Assembly: GCA_014155875.1 (NCBI GenBank) | Contig: JACEFZ010004196.1 | Coordinates: forward strand, 242,001-306,000 | Source: Cepaea nemoralis | Taxonomy: Eukaryota > Mollusca > Gastropoda > Stylommatophora > Helicidae | Length of the DNA stretch: 64,000 nt | Direction: 5' to 3' | Shown here: positions 53,873-63,996 of the stretch, in pieces | Layout of the letters: each line of letters starts with the position of its first letter | Numbering within the stretch: the stretch's first letter is position 1 | The notes under the pieces: generated by a model | The model's database searches: none | Told to the model about the DNA's origin: nothing | The model's input: the letters and a program-made list of their open reading frames with translations, nothing else | Translations under genes and position numbers: made by a program

Positions 53873-56384
53873 TGTCACGAATTTGCAGCCTTTACTTCCC
53901 AGAACAATTTTCGGTTCACTTTTGATGGGCCATGTAGAGGATCAACAGACGAACAAAACTGTTTTCTCTATATTCAAGGCTATACTGTCTTGACGTAAGC
54001 TTGCAAAACCTGCAAGTAAACAAACCACCAGGAATGGCTTTCTATTTGGGAAGTTAATTTGACACCAGTACCGGTCACCCCCAGAGGTTATCAATCCAGC
54101 CAGACTGGAGGGCAGACTCAGGGGACTGAATAGTAATTAAAACCAACCAGGCATGACGCAAGCAAACCTGGTTTACCAACAGAGTTGTAAACTGGCTGTT
54201 GACCATGAGAACCTAATTGTTCCCTTGACATGACACCTGATAAGCATAGCTAGGAAATCGCCCAACCGCGATGGCTGACCTCCATCTGGTAGAGACTAGA
54301 GGTGCAAGGTGTGAAATCACTGATAAGACTCAGGGGGCTAATAATTGTCAGACCCACAGGTGTGAAGGCTAGTGTGCATGCAGAAAGAATTTTTATGACT
54401 GGACAGACTTGGAGATAATTGCAATTAACGTCAGGGGGAGATAAGAAGAATTTATGAATGGAATTCCTGGGAGATAAGTGTCTACTGCTAGGCTAGGTAT
54501 AAAAACCCACGATAGACCTGTTCCCTTTAGATTAAGTCTGACTTCAGAACAGGTAGGCAGCCAGCTCAATGTTTGTAGTCATATGTATGATTCTTATGTT
54601 GCTAGATTTCACTAGGAGAATTATTTCTTAGTAACTAGTCAGTCTATATCTGACATAGGTTATTTCAATAAATATCATTGTCTAAGTATACTTTTAGGTG
54701 TCTTGGTAGATGCTTGTCATTTCTTTGTACACTATCCTAGTTGCCTTTTGGTGTGTGCATTTGTTGTACAGAATATAGTCAACTGACTATTTCTTTAATT
54801 CTTACCACAGCAGTAACTAAGTGGTGATTAAACCGGGCAGATCAGCAAATATGGCTGGTCTGTGTGGTCACTTCAATTAGACTTGTTGTATATCTCATTT
54901 TGTAGCTATACAATATTAGTACTCATTAATAATGCCTGATGCTATTATGTTGAGTATCATTAGATGTCCATCTTGAAGTAATATAATGTTTACGGATATG
55001 TTGGATGTATGTATGTGTAATTTCATATGAATATACGATGCTAGGAATATGCTTCGTACATATTCTTTTTGTGTATATACGTCTCATTTCGTATACATAC
55101 AAACTAACTAGTGCATTGTGCTATTATGTTAAAGTATCATAATATGTCTAGTTTAATCAATATGTTTATGTGTATTGGATGTTTGATATATTGATTTGTC
55201 ATATGCAAACCTACCAATATGAAGTGTTATGCTATTGTCTGCGCATTGGCACATTGGCCAACGATTGTGTTGGAAGCAGAGGTGTAATGGTACAGACATT
55301 ACCCACAATTGGTATAGGGTATATGGTGCTAAACTTTCTCAGTGTATTGTGGGCGTGCGTTCACGGTAATGCATGGGAACCTGGCACAGCTACTGGTCAC
55401 GGCTTGTAAGCCCGGATGACCCGGCATTATTATAATACCATTACCGATCCTGTGAGCTGCTAAACCAACTTTGGACGGAGCGGCTGTACGACACAGAATT
55501 TCTGTATTAGCGACATGGACATGGGGCGGCAGAAATGTAATCATTACAGGCGTGTGAGACAATTGAAAAGCCCGTCCCAGACTAAAGACAGTAGGGAGAA
55601 GGAGGATGGTGAACACAGTAGAGCTGGAAGATAAACTTGGCCAGACTGGTCATTGTATATGTTTGTGTTATGATATGTTTTAATTAGGATTGCGCTGATG
55701 TAGAATTAGATATAAAACATTCTCGACTTTCTTTCAAGCTCTCACAAGGAGCACCTATGTTACAGATCTCAAGAACGAGTGAAGACTAGGTAGAGCTAGG
55801 ACTGGCAGGACGTCAGAATACCGGCAAGCTGTTTTCTTTTTTGAGTCTACTGGAGAGTAGGGATCTGGACCATAGATCCAGATAGTTCAAGTAAAAGTTA
55901 CGTAATGTTTGTCATCAATAACAATATGTTATATGATTTCATCATCATCATATTGACAATACATCCATATGTCTATTTTATGATTAGTAAATAAATGTTG
56001 TAGTATTGTAACTCATAGTTCTGTCATTATATTTTTTCCAATTGTGCATACGTGTTGTTGTGTACATTGGTGGGGGTTCACTTAGACACCAAGGAAGGGA
56101 GCAGTCAGGGAGAAAAACCTGTACTGATATAGTCGTCTATACTCATATATTTAGACTTAAACATCTATCTTAGCTAACCTTCTCTTTCCCATTCCTTGGC
56201 GAATATTCAGCACAGTTCATTTCATTTTGTAACGAGCCACTTGGAGCTGTACGTTGGATATTCATGGGCTTAATCTGTAGTTCAGCCATATAGATTTTGT
56301 CCCTAGTCAGTTTCTGACTGTTTGGGGTTGCTCGCCAGTGAATAATACTTTCATCTAGCCGGTGGGGCACCCCGACTTCTGAAA
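53873..56384 (+). repeat. LTR2 3' LTR, uninterrupted
   Basis: 2512 bp. It serves as the empty-site reference for the 2-kb element in the 5' LTR. TATAAAA at 54498-54504, AATAAA at 55990-55995. SINE F lies just beyond its right end. Confidence 0.92.
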
Positions 56385-56395
56385 ATCCCCCCTTG

Positions 56396-56684
56396 GAGGT
56401 CAGCATGGCCGAATGGATAAGAACGCACGTTTTTAAACATCCGGTGTGCTGATGCCGAGGTAAGGGATTCAACCCCTAGTCAGGACAGGTAGACTAATAT
56501 GTTGACTTCTCGTCCTTGGCTTGGGGACGTAAATTACAGGTACCTCTGAAATCGGAGTGGATTCGCCTGATGGTGAGTGATACTGGTAATAGGGAAAATA
56601 TAATCCACAAGCAAAATTAAGTTCAGTGCTACCAGACGTGGTGTGTATGGACTACGCTGAAGTTCAAAGCGAGCGAGCGCCAAA
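56396..56684 (+). mobile_element. SINE F, plus-strand copy
   Basis: tRNA-like head GGTCAGCATGGCCGAATGGATAAG with B box GGATTCAACCCC-like, body with GGATTCGCCTGATGGTGAGTG, A-rich tail at about 56681. The flanking AAATCCCCCCTT and AAATCCCCCTT (56383-56394 and 56687-56697) form an imperfect duplication overlapping the LTR2 target repeat. Confidence 0.88.
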
Positions 56685-56756
56685 AAAAAATCCCCCTTCA
56701 GATGACATGGAGACCAGTTTGAGGCGCACTGGACATAAAGTGAACGCCTTACAAGT

Positions 56757-57595
56757 TTAGTTTAGTTTAGTTTTGTCAACGGATCAACATCACGGGACAC
56801 GGGTGTAACCCATAAGTGATCCGTTATACTCCTAACTCAAGCCCTTGTCCGGAGAATCTCAGCCCAGTGCAAGAACTCCGTAGCACTGGCGGGGATCCTG
56901 AAATACTTTGGGTTGATTTTAAACACGTAATGTTACCCGGGCAGCGCCGTTAGGCTACTATTGTTCGATTGATTGATTGATTGATTGATTTAGGAACCGA
57001 CATCACAGCATTCGGGACATTCCCATAAGCGCTCCGTCCCCATCCCCAGCAGCCAGCGAAGAGTTCCAACACTAATAGTTCCAGTAGCAATCTGATTATA
57101 TGTCCGTCTCGCCTTTCCTCTGAGCGTCGAGCGTCGGCCAGATCCCCTCGTCACACCTCGCTGTCTCATTCTTACCATACTATGGTGATCCATCTGCTCC
57201 TCCGAGGTGTACACGTGCTCCCACAAGGCCGCAACCACGTCTGCCTTGTCATGCATCAATACTCCACCAAGTTTTGCCGAGCCAGCCAATCTGTCCGCCT
57301 GTTCATTCCCCAGCACACCGGCATGCCCAGGAGAAAAGATCCAGGTGATGCTTGCTACCCGTGACCTCCGAAGCGAAGAAAGCCACTCTGCACGATTTCC
57401 AACTGCCAATGGATTTTTTTACGTGCGTAACAATACACACGGGCGTTCGATCTCACTACCCAGAGACCAGGGGAAATTTTGTTACTAGAAGTCCACGTGA
57501 AAAAATCCCGTCCCTCACCGGGGCTTAAACCGGGAACCTACGGCACTTGAGGCGAACACCACACCTCGAAACCCCCCCCCCCCCCCCCCCCCCCC
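56757..57595 (-). mobile_element. SINE E split by a LINE C-type fragment
   Basis: Tail (AGTTTAGTTTAG, 56757 onward) and body up to 56970, then LINE C-type sequence (56971-57390), then the tRNA-headed part to a long C-run at about 57572-57596. The short repeat CGATT flanks the insertion. Confidence 0.88.
56971..57390 (-). pseudogene. LINE C-type fragment, RNase H and cysteine motif
   Basis: Minus strand: ITWIFSPGHAGVLGNEQADRLAG (end of RNase H), then ADVVAALWEHVYTSEEQMDHH, the segment GTISVGTLRWLLGMGTERLW and a CPECC motif, one intact frame of about 139 residues (57409-56990). Its tail is (ATCA)n rather than (ACTA)n, so it is a different subfamily from 5890-6442. It is inserted in SINE E. Confidence 0.85.
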
Positions 57596-57699
57596 CACAC
57601 ACACACACGTTTATAAACGAAAAGGCATGTTAAGAGCGTTGTGGTCAGTATCACCTATTGCGGCCTGTATTTCCCTATACATTTCCTGGTACCCAATTT

Positions 57700-58285
57700 A
57701 AGCCGGGTGGACAAGGACATGGGCATATTCTTAAACAAGTGAATCGGTGCAGTCATCTCGGAACAGTCATAACATCTGATGGGAGATGTTTGAAGAGAGA
57801 ACAAGAATCGCCATGGCGAAGGTAGACTTTTGCAAGATGAAAAACATACTGACCAATAAAAAGATATCAACTGAAACAAGAAAAAGAGTGTTGAAGTGCT
57901 ACATGGAACCTGTACTTTTGTATGAATGTGAAGCGGGGACAATGAGCAGTCAAGCTGAAAAATAGCTTATAACTGTGGAAATGTGGTTTCCGAGGAAAGT
58001 GCAAAGAATACCATAGACAGGCAGAAAAACCAATGAACAAGTCCTTCAAGAAACAAATGAAGATCGTCAACTGATTAGAGACATTAAACGTAGACAATCA
58101 AAAAATTTTGGGCATGTTATGAAAAGAAATGACTTGGAGAACTTGGTGACAACTGGCAAGATCGAAGGGAAGAGACCAAGAGGAAGACCGAGAAGTAAAT
58201 ACCTGATCCACGACTCTGGTGATCGAGTGAGATGGCGACATATTACAGCCCACGCTTACCGGCATGGCACATGGACATGGAAGCC
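57700..58285 (+). pseudogene. RTE family A fragment
   Basis: Reads from the VNRYNYLGT-like region through GYIEPVLLYGCE, FRRKMQRIP and the basic C-terminus to a GGCACATGGACATGG end. It contains stops and an internal deletion near 58205 that removes the YLDGLATWHGRD segment. Confidence 0.85.
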
Positions 58286-58429
58286 CAAGCCAATAATTAC
58301 AAATCAACCTATTATATGAATTCGAACTCATGACCACCGGACCAGAAGGTAAGCAACCCCCCCCCCCCCCCCCCCCTTTACCCCCAAATAAATGTGGCTT
58401 GAGAACATTTTATAGCAGACGCGGTAGCG

Positions 58430-58970
58430 ACGCTGATAATGTCGTTTGAAAGGTCAGGCGAAGGTTCGGCACCTGGGCTCGTCATCTGTTAAGTGAGGGA
58501 AATATTGGCCACTCGTTCCTCTGTGCACTCAGAGCTGCATGTTAGGAACCATGGCGGCCGGCTGTTGACTGGCTTGCCTTTCCGGTTCACGGGTGCATTT
58601 TTCAGGAGACTTCTGGGAGTCGTCGCTGGAGCTACGGAGTTCGTGCTTTATGCGGCGCTTTCGGCAGGTCGCCCTGCGGAAAGAGACCGAGCCATATGGG
58701 ATCAATGAAGTCTTTCTGGTGACTGCCGATTCCGTCGACGATGAACTGTATTTTTCGTGGAGGACTTTTGTGTTGGCATTCTGGCGGCGGCATTATGCAC
58801 AGTGCATCTGTGCGGGCTGTTGGCTTGCCGAGACTCCTGTCTTTTCCACTTTTGACATTGGACAGTGGGGAGCATTTTGTGTGATATTCACTGGCACAGG
58901 AACGGAGTATAATGGGGACGACCCGTTTCCGCGAAGTTGGAACCACGACTAACTAACTACCTATTCAGAG
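58430..58970 (+). mobile_element. Element D copy with (ACTA)n tail
   Basis: tRNA-like head (AGCGACGCTGATAATG, GAAGGTTCGGCACC), body as in 14102-14755, end GGAACGGAGTATAATGGGG then CCACGACTAACTAACTACC. Frames of about 119 residues within it are not intact in the other copy. Confidence 0.82.
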
Positions 58971-59413
58971 CTACGAAATGTGTTGGCCATATCACATAAC
59001 AGACACACAGCAAGAAACTGTTTCGGGACAAATATAATTATTATTAACGGATTCAATGAAAAACAAAATAGTGGGTTTGGAGAAAACATTGTGCACAACC
59101 AAATGAACAAGTATTATAAAATAAATGGCTATTCACTGAGCAATATAATTGAGGAAGATATCGTGAAACGAAACAAATAACACGATAAGACTAGTATTGT
59201 GATATATCGTCCTTCTGTCCAACTGGGAGGTCACATTGAGCGGAATATTATTCTTTGGCACTTAATCAGTTAACATTTTCTGAGAGAGAAGATGGTCAGC
59301 GTAATACTGACCACGTCTTCCCTCCAATACCCAGCATAACATTCTATGGAGAATGGCAATAGGTTCATTGCCTCTTCAACTCAAGCTTTGTCTTGGCGCT
59401 AACACGTTTTATT

Positions 59414-59493
59414 TTCTTCTTCTTCTTCTTCTTCTTCTTCTTCTTCTTCTTCTTCTTCTTCTTCTTCTTCTTCTTCTTCTTCTTCTTCTTCTT
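59414..59493. repeat. (TTC)n microsatellite
   Basis: About 26 uninterrupted TTC units. Poly-Leu and poly-Lys frames are artefacts. It may be an expanded tail of a minus-strand element G, since G ends in (GAA)n. Confidence 0.95.
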
Positions 59494-59634
59494 TTTCGCA
59501 CACCTCCAGACGTCAGCATGAATAATATATTTAAATAAAGCAACTGTCAACTTGACCTGGTTGACTTGTCAGTAGAGTTTGTAGTCAAATGGTGCAGGTG
59601 TGCACCGAAATAATGTTATGCATATGTTGAAGAT

Positions 59635-59715
59635 TCTTGTAACAAATGTGTAGCCGTTATTTTATCAAACCCACGGTTACATTCATCAGCATCGCCTATC
59701 TTTAGTTTACTAACT
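59635..59715 (-). pseudogene. LINE H C-terminal scrap
   Basis: Minus-strand SKLKIGDADECNRGFDKITA then THLLQESSTYA matches the end of the LINE H protein (NKLKIGDTDECNCG, HLLQECPIYA at 43794-43890). The zinc-binding cysteines are partly lost. Confidence 0.75.
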
Positions 59716-59867
59716 GATTCAGCGTAGAAGGATAATATATAGCCAAATATGACCTCCCATTTAGACAGAAGGACAATATGTTGCCATAAAAGGGTCATGT
59801 TATTTGTTTTATTTCGTGGTATCTTCCGCAATTTCAATGCCCGGTGAATGGAACTTAATATTCTAAT

Positions 59868-60345
59868 TCATTCATCATGTGCCATGCCGATAAGCGTAGG
59901 CGGTCATGTTTTGCCATTTCACGCGATCACCATAATCGTGGATCAGATCAATGTTCTTGTCTCGACCATACAACGTGGCCAAGCTATCCAGGTATTTACC
60001 TCCCTGCTTCCTCATTATTCTCTTCCCCTCGATCTTGCCAGTTGTCACCAAGTTCTCCAATTTATTTCTTGTCATAACGTATCCAACAAAATTGTGACTG
60101 TCTACGTCTAATTTCTCTGACCGACTTACGAATTTCATTTGTTCCTTGTATGACTTGGTCATTGGTTTTTTCTGTATGCCCAGGCTATTCTTTGGATTTT
60201 CCTCAGTAAACCACATTTCCCCAGCCATCAGATGTTTTTCAGCTTGTCTGCTCAATGTCCATACAAAAGTACAGGTTCTATGTAGCACCCCAGCACCCTT
60301 TTTCTCGTTGCAAATAACATTATAATGCTTATTCATATGATTGTG
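59868..60345 (-). pseudogene. RTE family A fragment
   Basis: Minus-strand copy from the GCETWTMSSQAEKHLMA region (here TFVWTLSRQAEKHLMAGEMW) to the 3' end with (ATGA)n tail. Frame open for about 158 residues but truncated and diverged. Confidence 0.85.
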
Positions 60346-60889
60346 TACCATGATGAGTCCAAACCTGCTTTTTCTTTGGCACTGTATAAGTTAATAAACA
60401 AACAGAATTTTAACCTTATATATCATGAATTAAATATGAAGATTGTTAAACTTGTTAACTTCAGTGGAATTGGTAATAGATGGAACATCATCTTTCTTGT
60501 GGCGTGGAGTAATCCCTACGTGGTTCTATAAGTGCTACTGATTTTTATATCTTGGAATAAGAAGGCTGCTGTTTCAGTTACCTTTTTGCCTTCTTATTTT
60601 TATCTTGAGACTAATATGTTTCGTTTTTTGTTTTTAAATCTGGGCTGCGGTTTCAGCTGCTTTTGGTATTATAAATATAATTTTGCCATAAGTTTACAAG
60701 AACATCATTATCAAGTGTCTTGCTAACTGTCGTGGGCGATCATGCTTTTCCACAATTTGCGATCTAAAACAATATGTATCAATTCATGTACCGACACACT
60801 TTCGTGCATTGACATCTTCTCTCGCTGTCTTCCTCTATGCCTCTTTTCGTAATTGTTTTCCAGTTGTCATAAAATGTTCTACCGTCTGT
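60346..60889. other. AT-rich spacer with a trace of repeat L
   Basis: 60350-60400 resembles repeat L (TCCAAACCTGCTTTTTCTTTGGCACTG). Nothing else is recognised; small frames look like chance. Confidence 0.55.
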
Positions 60890-61045
60890 CTTAAATGTTG
60901 AATTCTCGTCCTTGACTTCAGGACGTTACTTACAAGCACCTCAGAAGTCGGAGTGAGTTCGCCTGATAGCGAGGGACACTGGTAATATGGAAAGCTAACC
61001 CCACGCAACAATCAGTCCAGTGCAATCTCTAGTAGTAGCAACTAG
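60890..61045 (+). mobile_element. SINE F 3' fragment
   Basis: Starts at TTCTCGTCCTTGACTTCAGGACG and runs through GAGTTCGCCTGATAGCGAGGG and CACTGGTAATATGG to a (TAG)n-like end. The tRNA head is missing. Confidence 0.8.
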
Positions 61046-61289
61046 TAGTTGTAGTAGCAGCACATGTGTGAACAACTATAGAGTTAAAAGCCAGCAAACG
61101 AAAAAAAATAAAAATAAAAATAAGGTGACTACAATAGATGACTGCCTCTTTCTGATGTTTGTGATAAATTGTCTTGTGTCCCTCTGAGTAGTGTAAGTGG
61201 GGCTAAAGCCGCCCCTTTTTTGAGGAGGGAATTGATATTCCTCCTCCTCCTCCTCCTCCTCAAAGGGCGATAACTCTTTTTTCCCGAAA

Positions 61290-61435
61290 AGGTAGGCGTG
61301 GTCAAGTGACTCATCAGAGGTGGCGTGGTCAAGTGACTCACCATAGGTGGCGTGTTCTAGTGACTCATCATAGGTGACGTGGTCTAGTGACTCATCATAG
61401 GTGGCGTGCGTGGTCAAGTAATTATAGTGTACGAC
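61290..61435. repeat. 28-bp tandem repeat with AP-1-like motif
   Basis: Units GTGGCGTGGTCAAGTGACTCATCATAG are repeated about four to five times. Each contains TGACTCA, the consensus AP-1 (Jun/Fos) site. It lies between the polymerase gene's 3' end and a GAGGAGG/CCTCCTC inverted repeat (61215-61265). Confidence 0.85.
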
Positions 61436-61500
61436 ATAAAAAATACGACATAAAACATCAATAAAGAAAAACAAACGACTCAAGTAAGGTATATAATAAT

Positions 61501-61506
61501 TTTATT
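61501..61506 (-). terminator. Polyadenylation signal of the DNA polymerase
   Basis: TTTATT on plus (AATAAA on minus), 28 bp past the stop codon of the polymerase frame. Confidence 0.55.
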
Positions 61507-61533
61507 AAATCATATATACACAAACAATACATA

Positions 61534-63996
61534 TTAAATAAGTAATGGCATAGTCGAGATATTATCACTGTCAACCTTTCTTTTTATATAGAGATATGAC
61601 AGTGAATTACGATGTTGTGTGTATGTATATACAGAAGAGTCTTGTGTTTTGAAGCCTATATTGGTTCCCCCACTCGGTGTTTGGGTGTTGAGTACATCTA
61701 AAAATGTGTCTTTGTTTAGATGCGTGTTGTGGTTTTTGGTCAAACCTTTGGTACTGATTTTATCATAATCACCGACACAAATATACGTCTTACTACATAA
61801 GGATACCATCCCCTCCCCTTCGTACTCTAGTTTGAAAAGACCAGGGGTTCTCTTTTCATAGGCTTTGATAGTCTGGCAATCCTGACAGGTATCCGTACTA
61901 GGGGTAATTCTATGAACAGGGCAGGTTTCAGATGGGAACCAGTGATTATAGACTCTGTCATATTCTTGTCGTAGGTGTGGTCTAACTACCTCAGAGAGTG
62001 AGGCGGCGCTAAGGGCCAAATAGAGAGAGTCAGTGTCCATTTCAGTGAGTTGGTAGTCTTCTTTAGCGATAAATTTGTCGAGAAAGTCGTAATAGAAAGC
62101 TAGCATGCGCAACTTGGCATACTGGTAGACAAAGAACCCAATCTGTAGAGGTAGATCCCAGACAGTTTTCTTTTTTAGGGTTTCTACTTCGAAGAGCTCA
62201 TCTGTAACAGCAGTCATGCTTTTGAACCTGGGGTTATTGATTAGTTTGGTAGTGTCTTTTCCCTGGCAGTAGGAGACATCGGTATGTTTGGCCTTATTGG
62301 TAAGTGTTTTCCCGTAAGCGGCGTTACCTAACAACTTCATTGTGTCGGCTGTAATAGACTCGGCCGGGTTTTTGTCCCCTTGGCGACGGGCATTAGAGAC
62401 TGCTTCCCCGAATTGTTTAAAACAACTAACCGGTCGATATTCTATTGTCTGGTAGATGTGGGTAACGACCAACCCATGCGCTAGATACCACTTTAAAAGA
62501 GGGGTGGCTAATAAAATTTTCTTCCCGAAATAACTACCGATCAATGTCCGGCGTGGGGTACTCAGTAGTTTATTTTTTATGGCATATTCTTGCATAAACT
62601 CCCCAATATCGTCTCTCGACACCTCCGTGTTCTTGAAAATAGGGGGCATTTCGGCAAAGGCCTCTTTTAAATCAGTCGGGGTCTCTATATCGCACTCAAC
62701 CAACCCGAAAAATGTGTCACTTTTTACAGCGTCGATGATCTGGTTTTCACTCAACGATCCCCAAGGAAGTTCTGATGGTGGAAATGTTTCCCGCAAGAAA
62801 CACTTGATGGTTGTGTTTGACCTCTTTAATCTCTCCCACTCACATTCCCAAATAACCTTAACGGTCACCCCAACAGTTTTTTCTAGATACTCGTGGATGT
62901 CACACGTGTTCTGGTATAGTTCGACTAACGGTTTTTTATTGACGGGATTAATCGTTTTCCCAGCAGTTAGACGGCAAGAGGGGTGCCCGTGGAACAAACA
63001 CCCATGGAATTGATAAGCTGTCGTATTCTTTTTATCCCACCCATCTACGCGAATATGTCGGTCGCCGAGCTGCATCTCGTGACTATTGAATTGGGTTTTT
63101 AACTCTATGTTGTTGGTGTGTGACACCCAGGTTAACCACTCTCGACTCTGACGTGTGTACTTGTGTAATCTGTGTGCTCTAAACCCATCCTCGCGGCTTC
63201 GATATATGGGGAAGTCTGATGGCATCTCTTTCATAAGAGACCAAAGGTATAAGGCATTCGCATCAAACCCTTTAATGCTTTTTACCAGCTTATTACCCCT
63301 GATACGGGTCTCATTGACTTGATGATAGCGATGGAAAATAATACTAGGTCCACCCACGACGTTATCTCGTAACAACTTGTGCACCTTCTCCTCCTTCTTC
63401 GAAAACAAAACAAAAGAAACATTTTTATTCATAGTGTTGAATAAGTACTGTAAAGTAATACCGGGGACGGAGATGGCCTGTTTGCACATGTCTATATTTA
63501 ACTTGGCGTAAAAGGCTACTTGTTTTTCCAGGGCTTGTAGAAAAGGAGACACGTCTTTGATGTTGTACCAAATTAGAAAGTCCCGCAAGGTAGTCATTTT
63601 ATTATCAGTCCACGCTTTCTGACAAACGGCGTATTCTGTTTCGGAAATGTTACGGTTTTTAAGTTTTGAGAAAAAGGCGGCATGTGGTGGTAGGGCTGTC
63701 TCATTTAACTTTCCCAGGTCGGTCAGATACTCATAGGCAAAAAATCCCTTTGTTTCTTTTATCCCAAACGAGGCCAAATAATTCGCGTAGCTTACGCCCG
63801 GGACCAGAAAGTTGGAGACGTCGAGGAATTTCAGTCTTTCTGTCGCTATACACATAAAATTATTATTTCTCTTGACTATAAACTTGAACGGGTTAGCCTC
63901 CCGATCAAGGAAATACCGTACCAAATAAGGTTTCAGAAGGTTAATGTCATACTTACCGCTATTCATTCCAAAAACGGGGAGTTGGAACAAATACAA
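61534..63996 (-). CDS. Polinton/Maverick-type protein-primed DNA polymerase B (partial)
   Basis: 820 codons open without interruption; the N-terminus lies beyond the window edge. Visible motifs: Exo III-like YNIKD (about 63560-63575), palm motif A FDANALYLWS (about 63245-63275), motif B GNAAYGKT (about 62305-62330) and motif C MDTDSLYL (about 62018-62045). The C-terminal end KRKVDSDN then a stop fits the family. Between A and B is an insert with VDGW, YQFHGCLFHGHPSC and VKVIWECEWERL (about 62835-63050), the motif pattern of Vsr-like restriction-fold nucleases. It would replicate a Polinton (self-synthesising) transposon from a protein primer. Integrase, ATPase and capsid genes are not in the window and would lie to the right. 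Confidence 0.9.
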   Translation of the reverse strand: MYLFQLPVFGMNSGKYDINLLKPYLVRYFLDREANPFKFIVKRNNNFMCIATERLKFLDVSNFLVPGVSYANYLASFGIKETKGFFAYEYLTDLGKLNETALPPHAAFFSKLKNRNISETEYAVCQKAWTDNKMTTLRDFLIWYNIKDVSPFLQALEKQVAFYAKLNIDMCKQAISVPGITLQYLFNTMNKNVSFVLFSKKEEKVHKLLRDNVVGGPSIIFHRYHQVNETRIRGNKLVKSIKGFDANALYLWSLMKEMPSDFPIYRSREDGFRAHRLHKYTRQSREWLTWVSHTNNIELKTQFNSHEMQLGDRHIRVDGWDKKNTTAYQFHGCLFHGHPSCRLTAGKTINPVNKKPLVELYQNTCDIHEYLEKTVGVTVKVIWECEWERLKRSNTTIKCFLRETFPPSELPWGSLSENQIIDAVKSDTFFGLVECDIETPTDLKEAFAEMPPIFKNTEVSRDDIGEFMQEYAIKNKLLSTPRRTLIGSYFGKKILLATPLLKWYLAHGLVVTHIYQTIEYRPVSCFKQFGEAVSNARRQGDKNPAESITADTMKLLGNAAYGKTLTNKAKHTDVSYCQGKDTTKLINNPRFKSMTAVTDELFEVETLKKKTVWDLPLQIGFFVYQYAKLRMLAFYYDFLDKFIAKEDYQLTEMDTDSLYLALSAASLSEVVRPHLRQEYDRVYNHWFPSETCPVHRITPSTDTCQDCQTIKAYEKRTPGLFKLEYEGEGMVSLCSKTYICVGDYDKISTKGLTKNHNTHLNKDTFLDVLNTQTPSGGTNIGFKTQDSSVYTYTQHRNSLSYLYIKRKVDSDNISTMPLLI

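Larger units (their letters stand above)
46426..56384 (+). mobile_element. LTR2: non-autonomous LTR element with giant LTRs
   Basis: The LTRs start TGTCACGAATTTGC and end CTTCTGACA (5' copy) or CTTCTGAAA (3' copy). The 5' LTR spans 46426-51024 with a 2-kb insertion; the 3' LTR spans 53873-56384 (2512 bp). The 5-bp duplication ATCCC is at 46421-46425 and 56385-56389. A polypurine tract (AAGGGGGAAG) precedes the 3' LTR at 53860-53869. The 2.85-kb interior encodes only the 503-residue protein at 51663 and no protease, RT or integrase. Confidence 0.92.
59205..59780. repeat. Inverted repeat arms about 515 bp apart
   Basis: The left arm GTCCTTCTGTCCAACTGGGAGGTCA (59211-59236) and the right arm 59750-59776 (its reverse complement with about three mismatches) flank a segment with a (TTC)n run and a LINE H fragment. 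It could be the ends of an unclassified DNA element or a fold-back. No transposase is present. Confidence 0.6.

Noticed and set aside
49816..55616. Pairs of identical short ORFs (e.g. 49816-50064 and 55170-55409)
   Set aside because: They are duplicated because they lie in the two LTRs of LTR2; their ends differ between copies by single-base indels.
59353..59550. Poly-Leu / poly-Lys frames
   Set aside because: (TTC)n microsatellite translation.
61076..61483. 135-residue minus frame with DESLDHATY repeats
   Set aside because: Arises from the 28-bp tandem array and the (CTC)n run; composition changes abruptly at repeat borders. A real small Polinton protein is not excluded but not supported.
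62579..63013. 144-residue plus frame opposite the DNA polymerase
   Set aside because: Antisense shadow of a well-supported gene.
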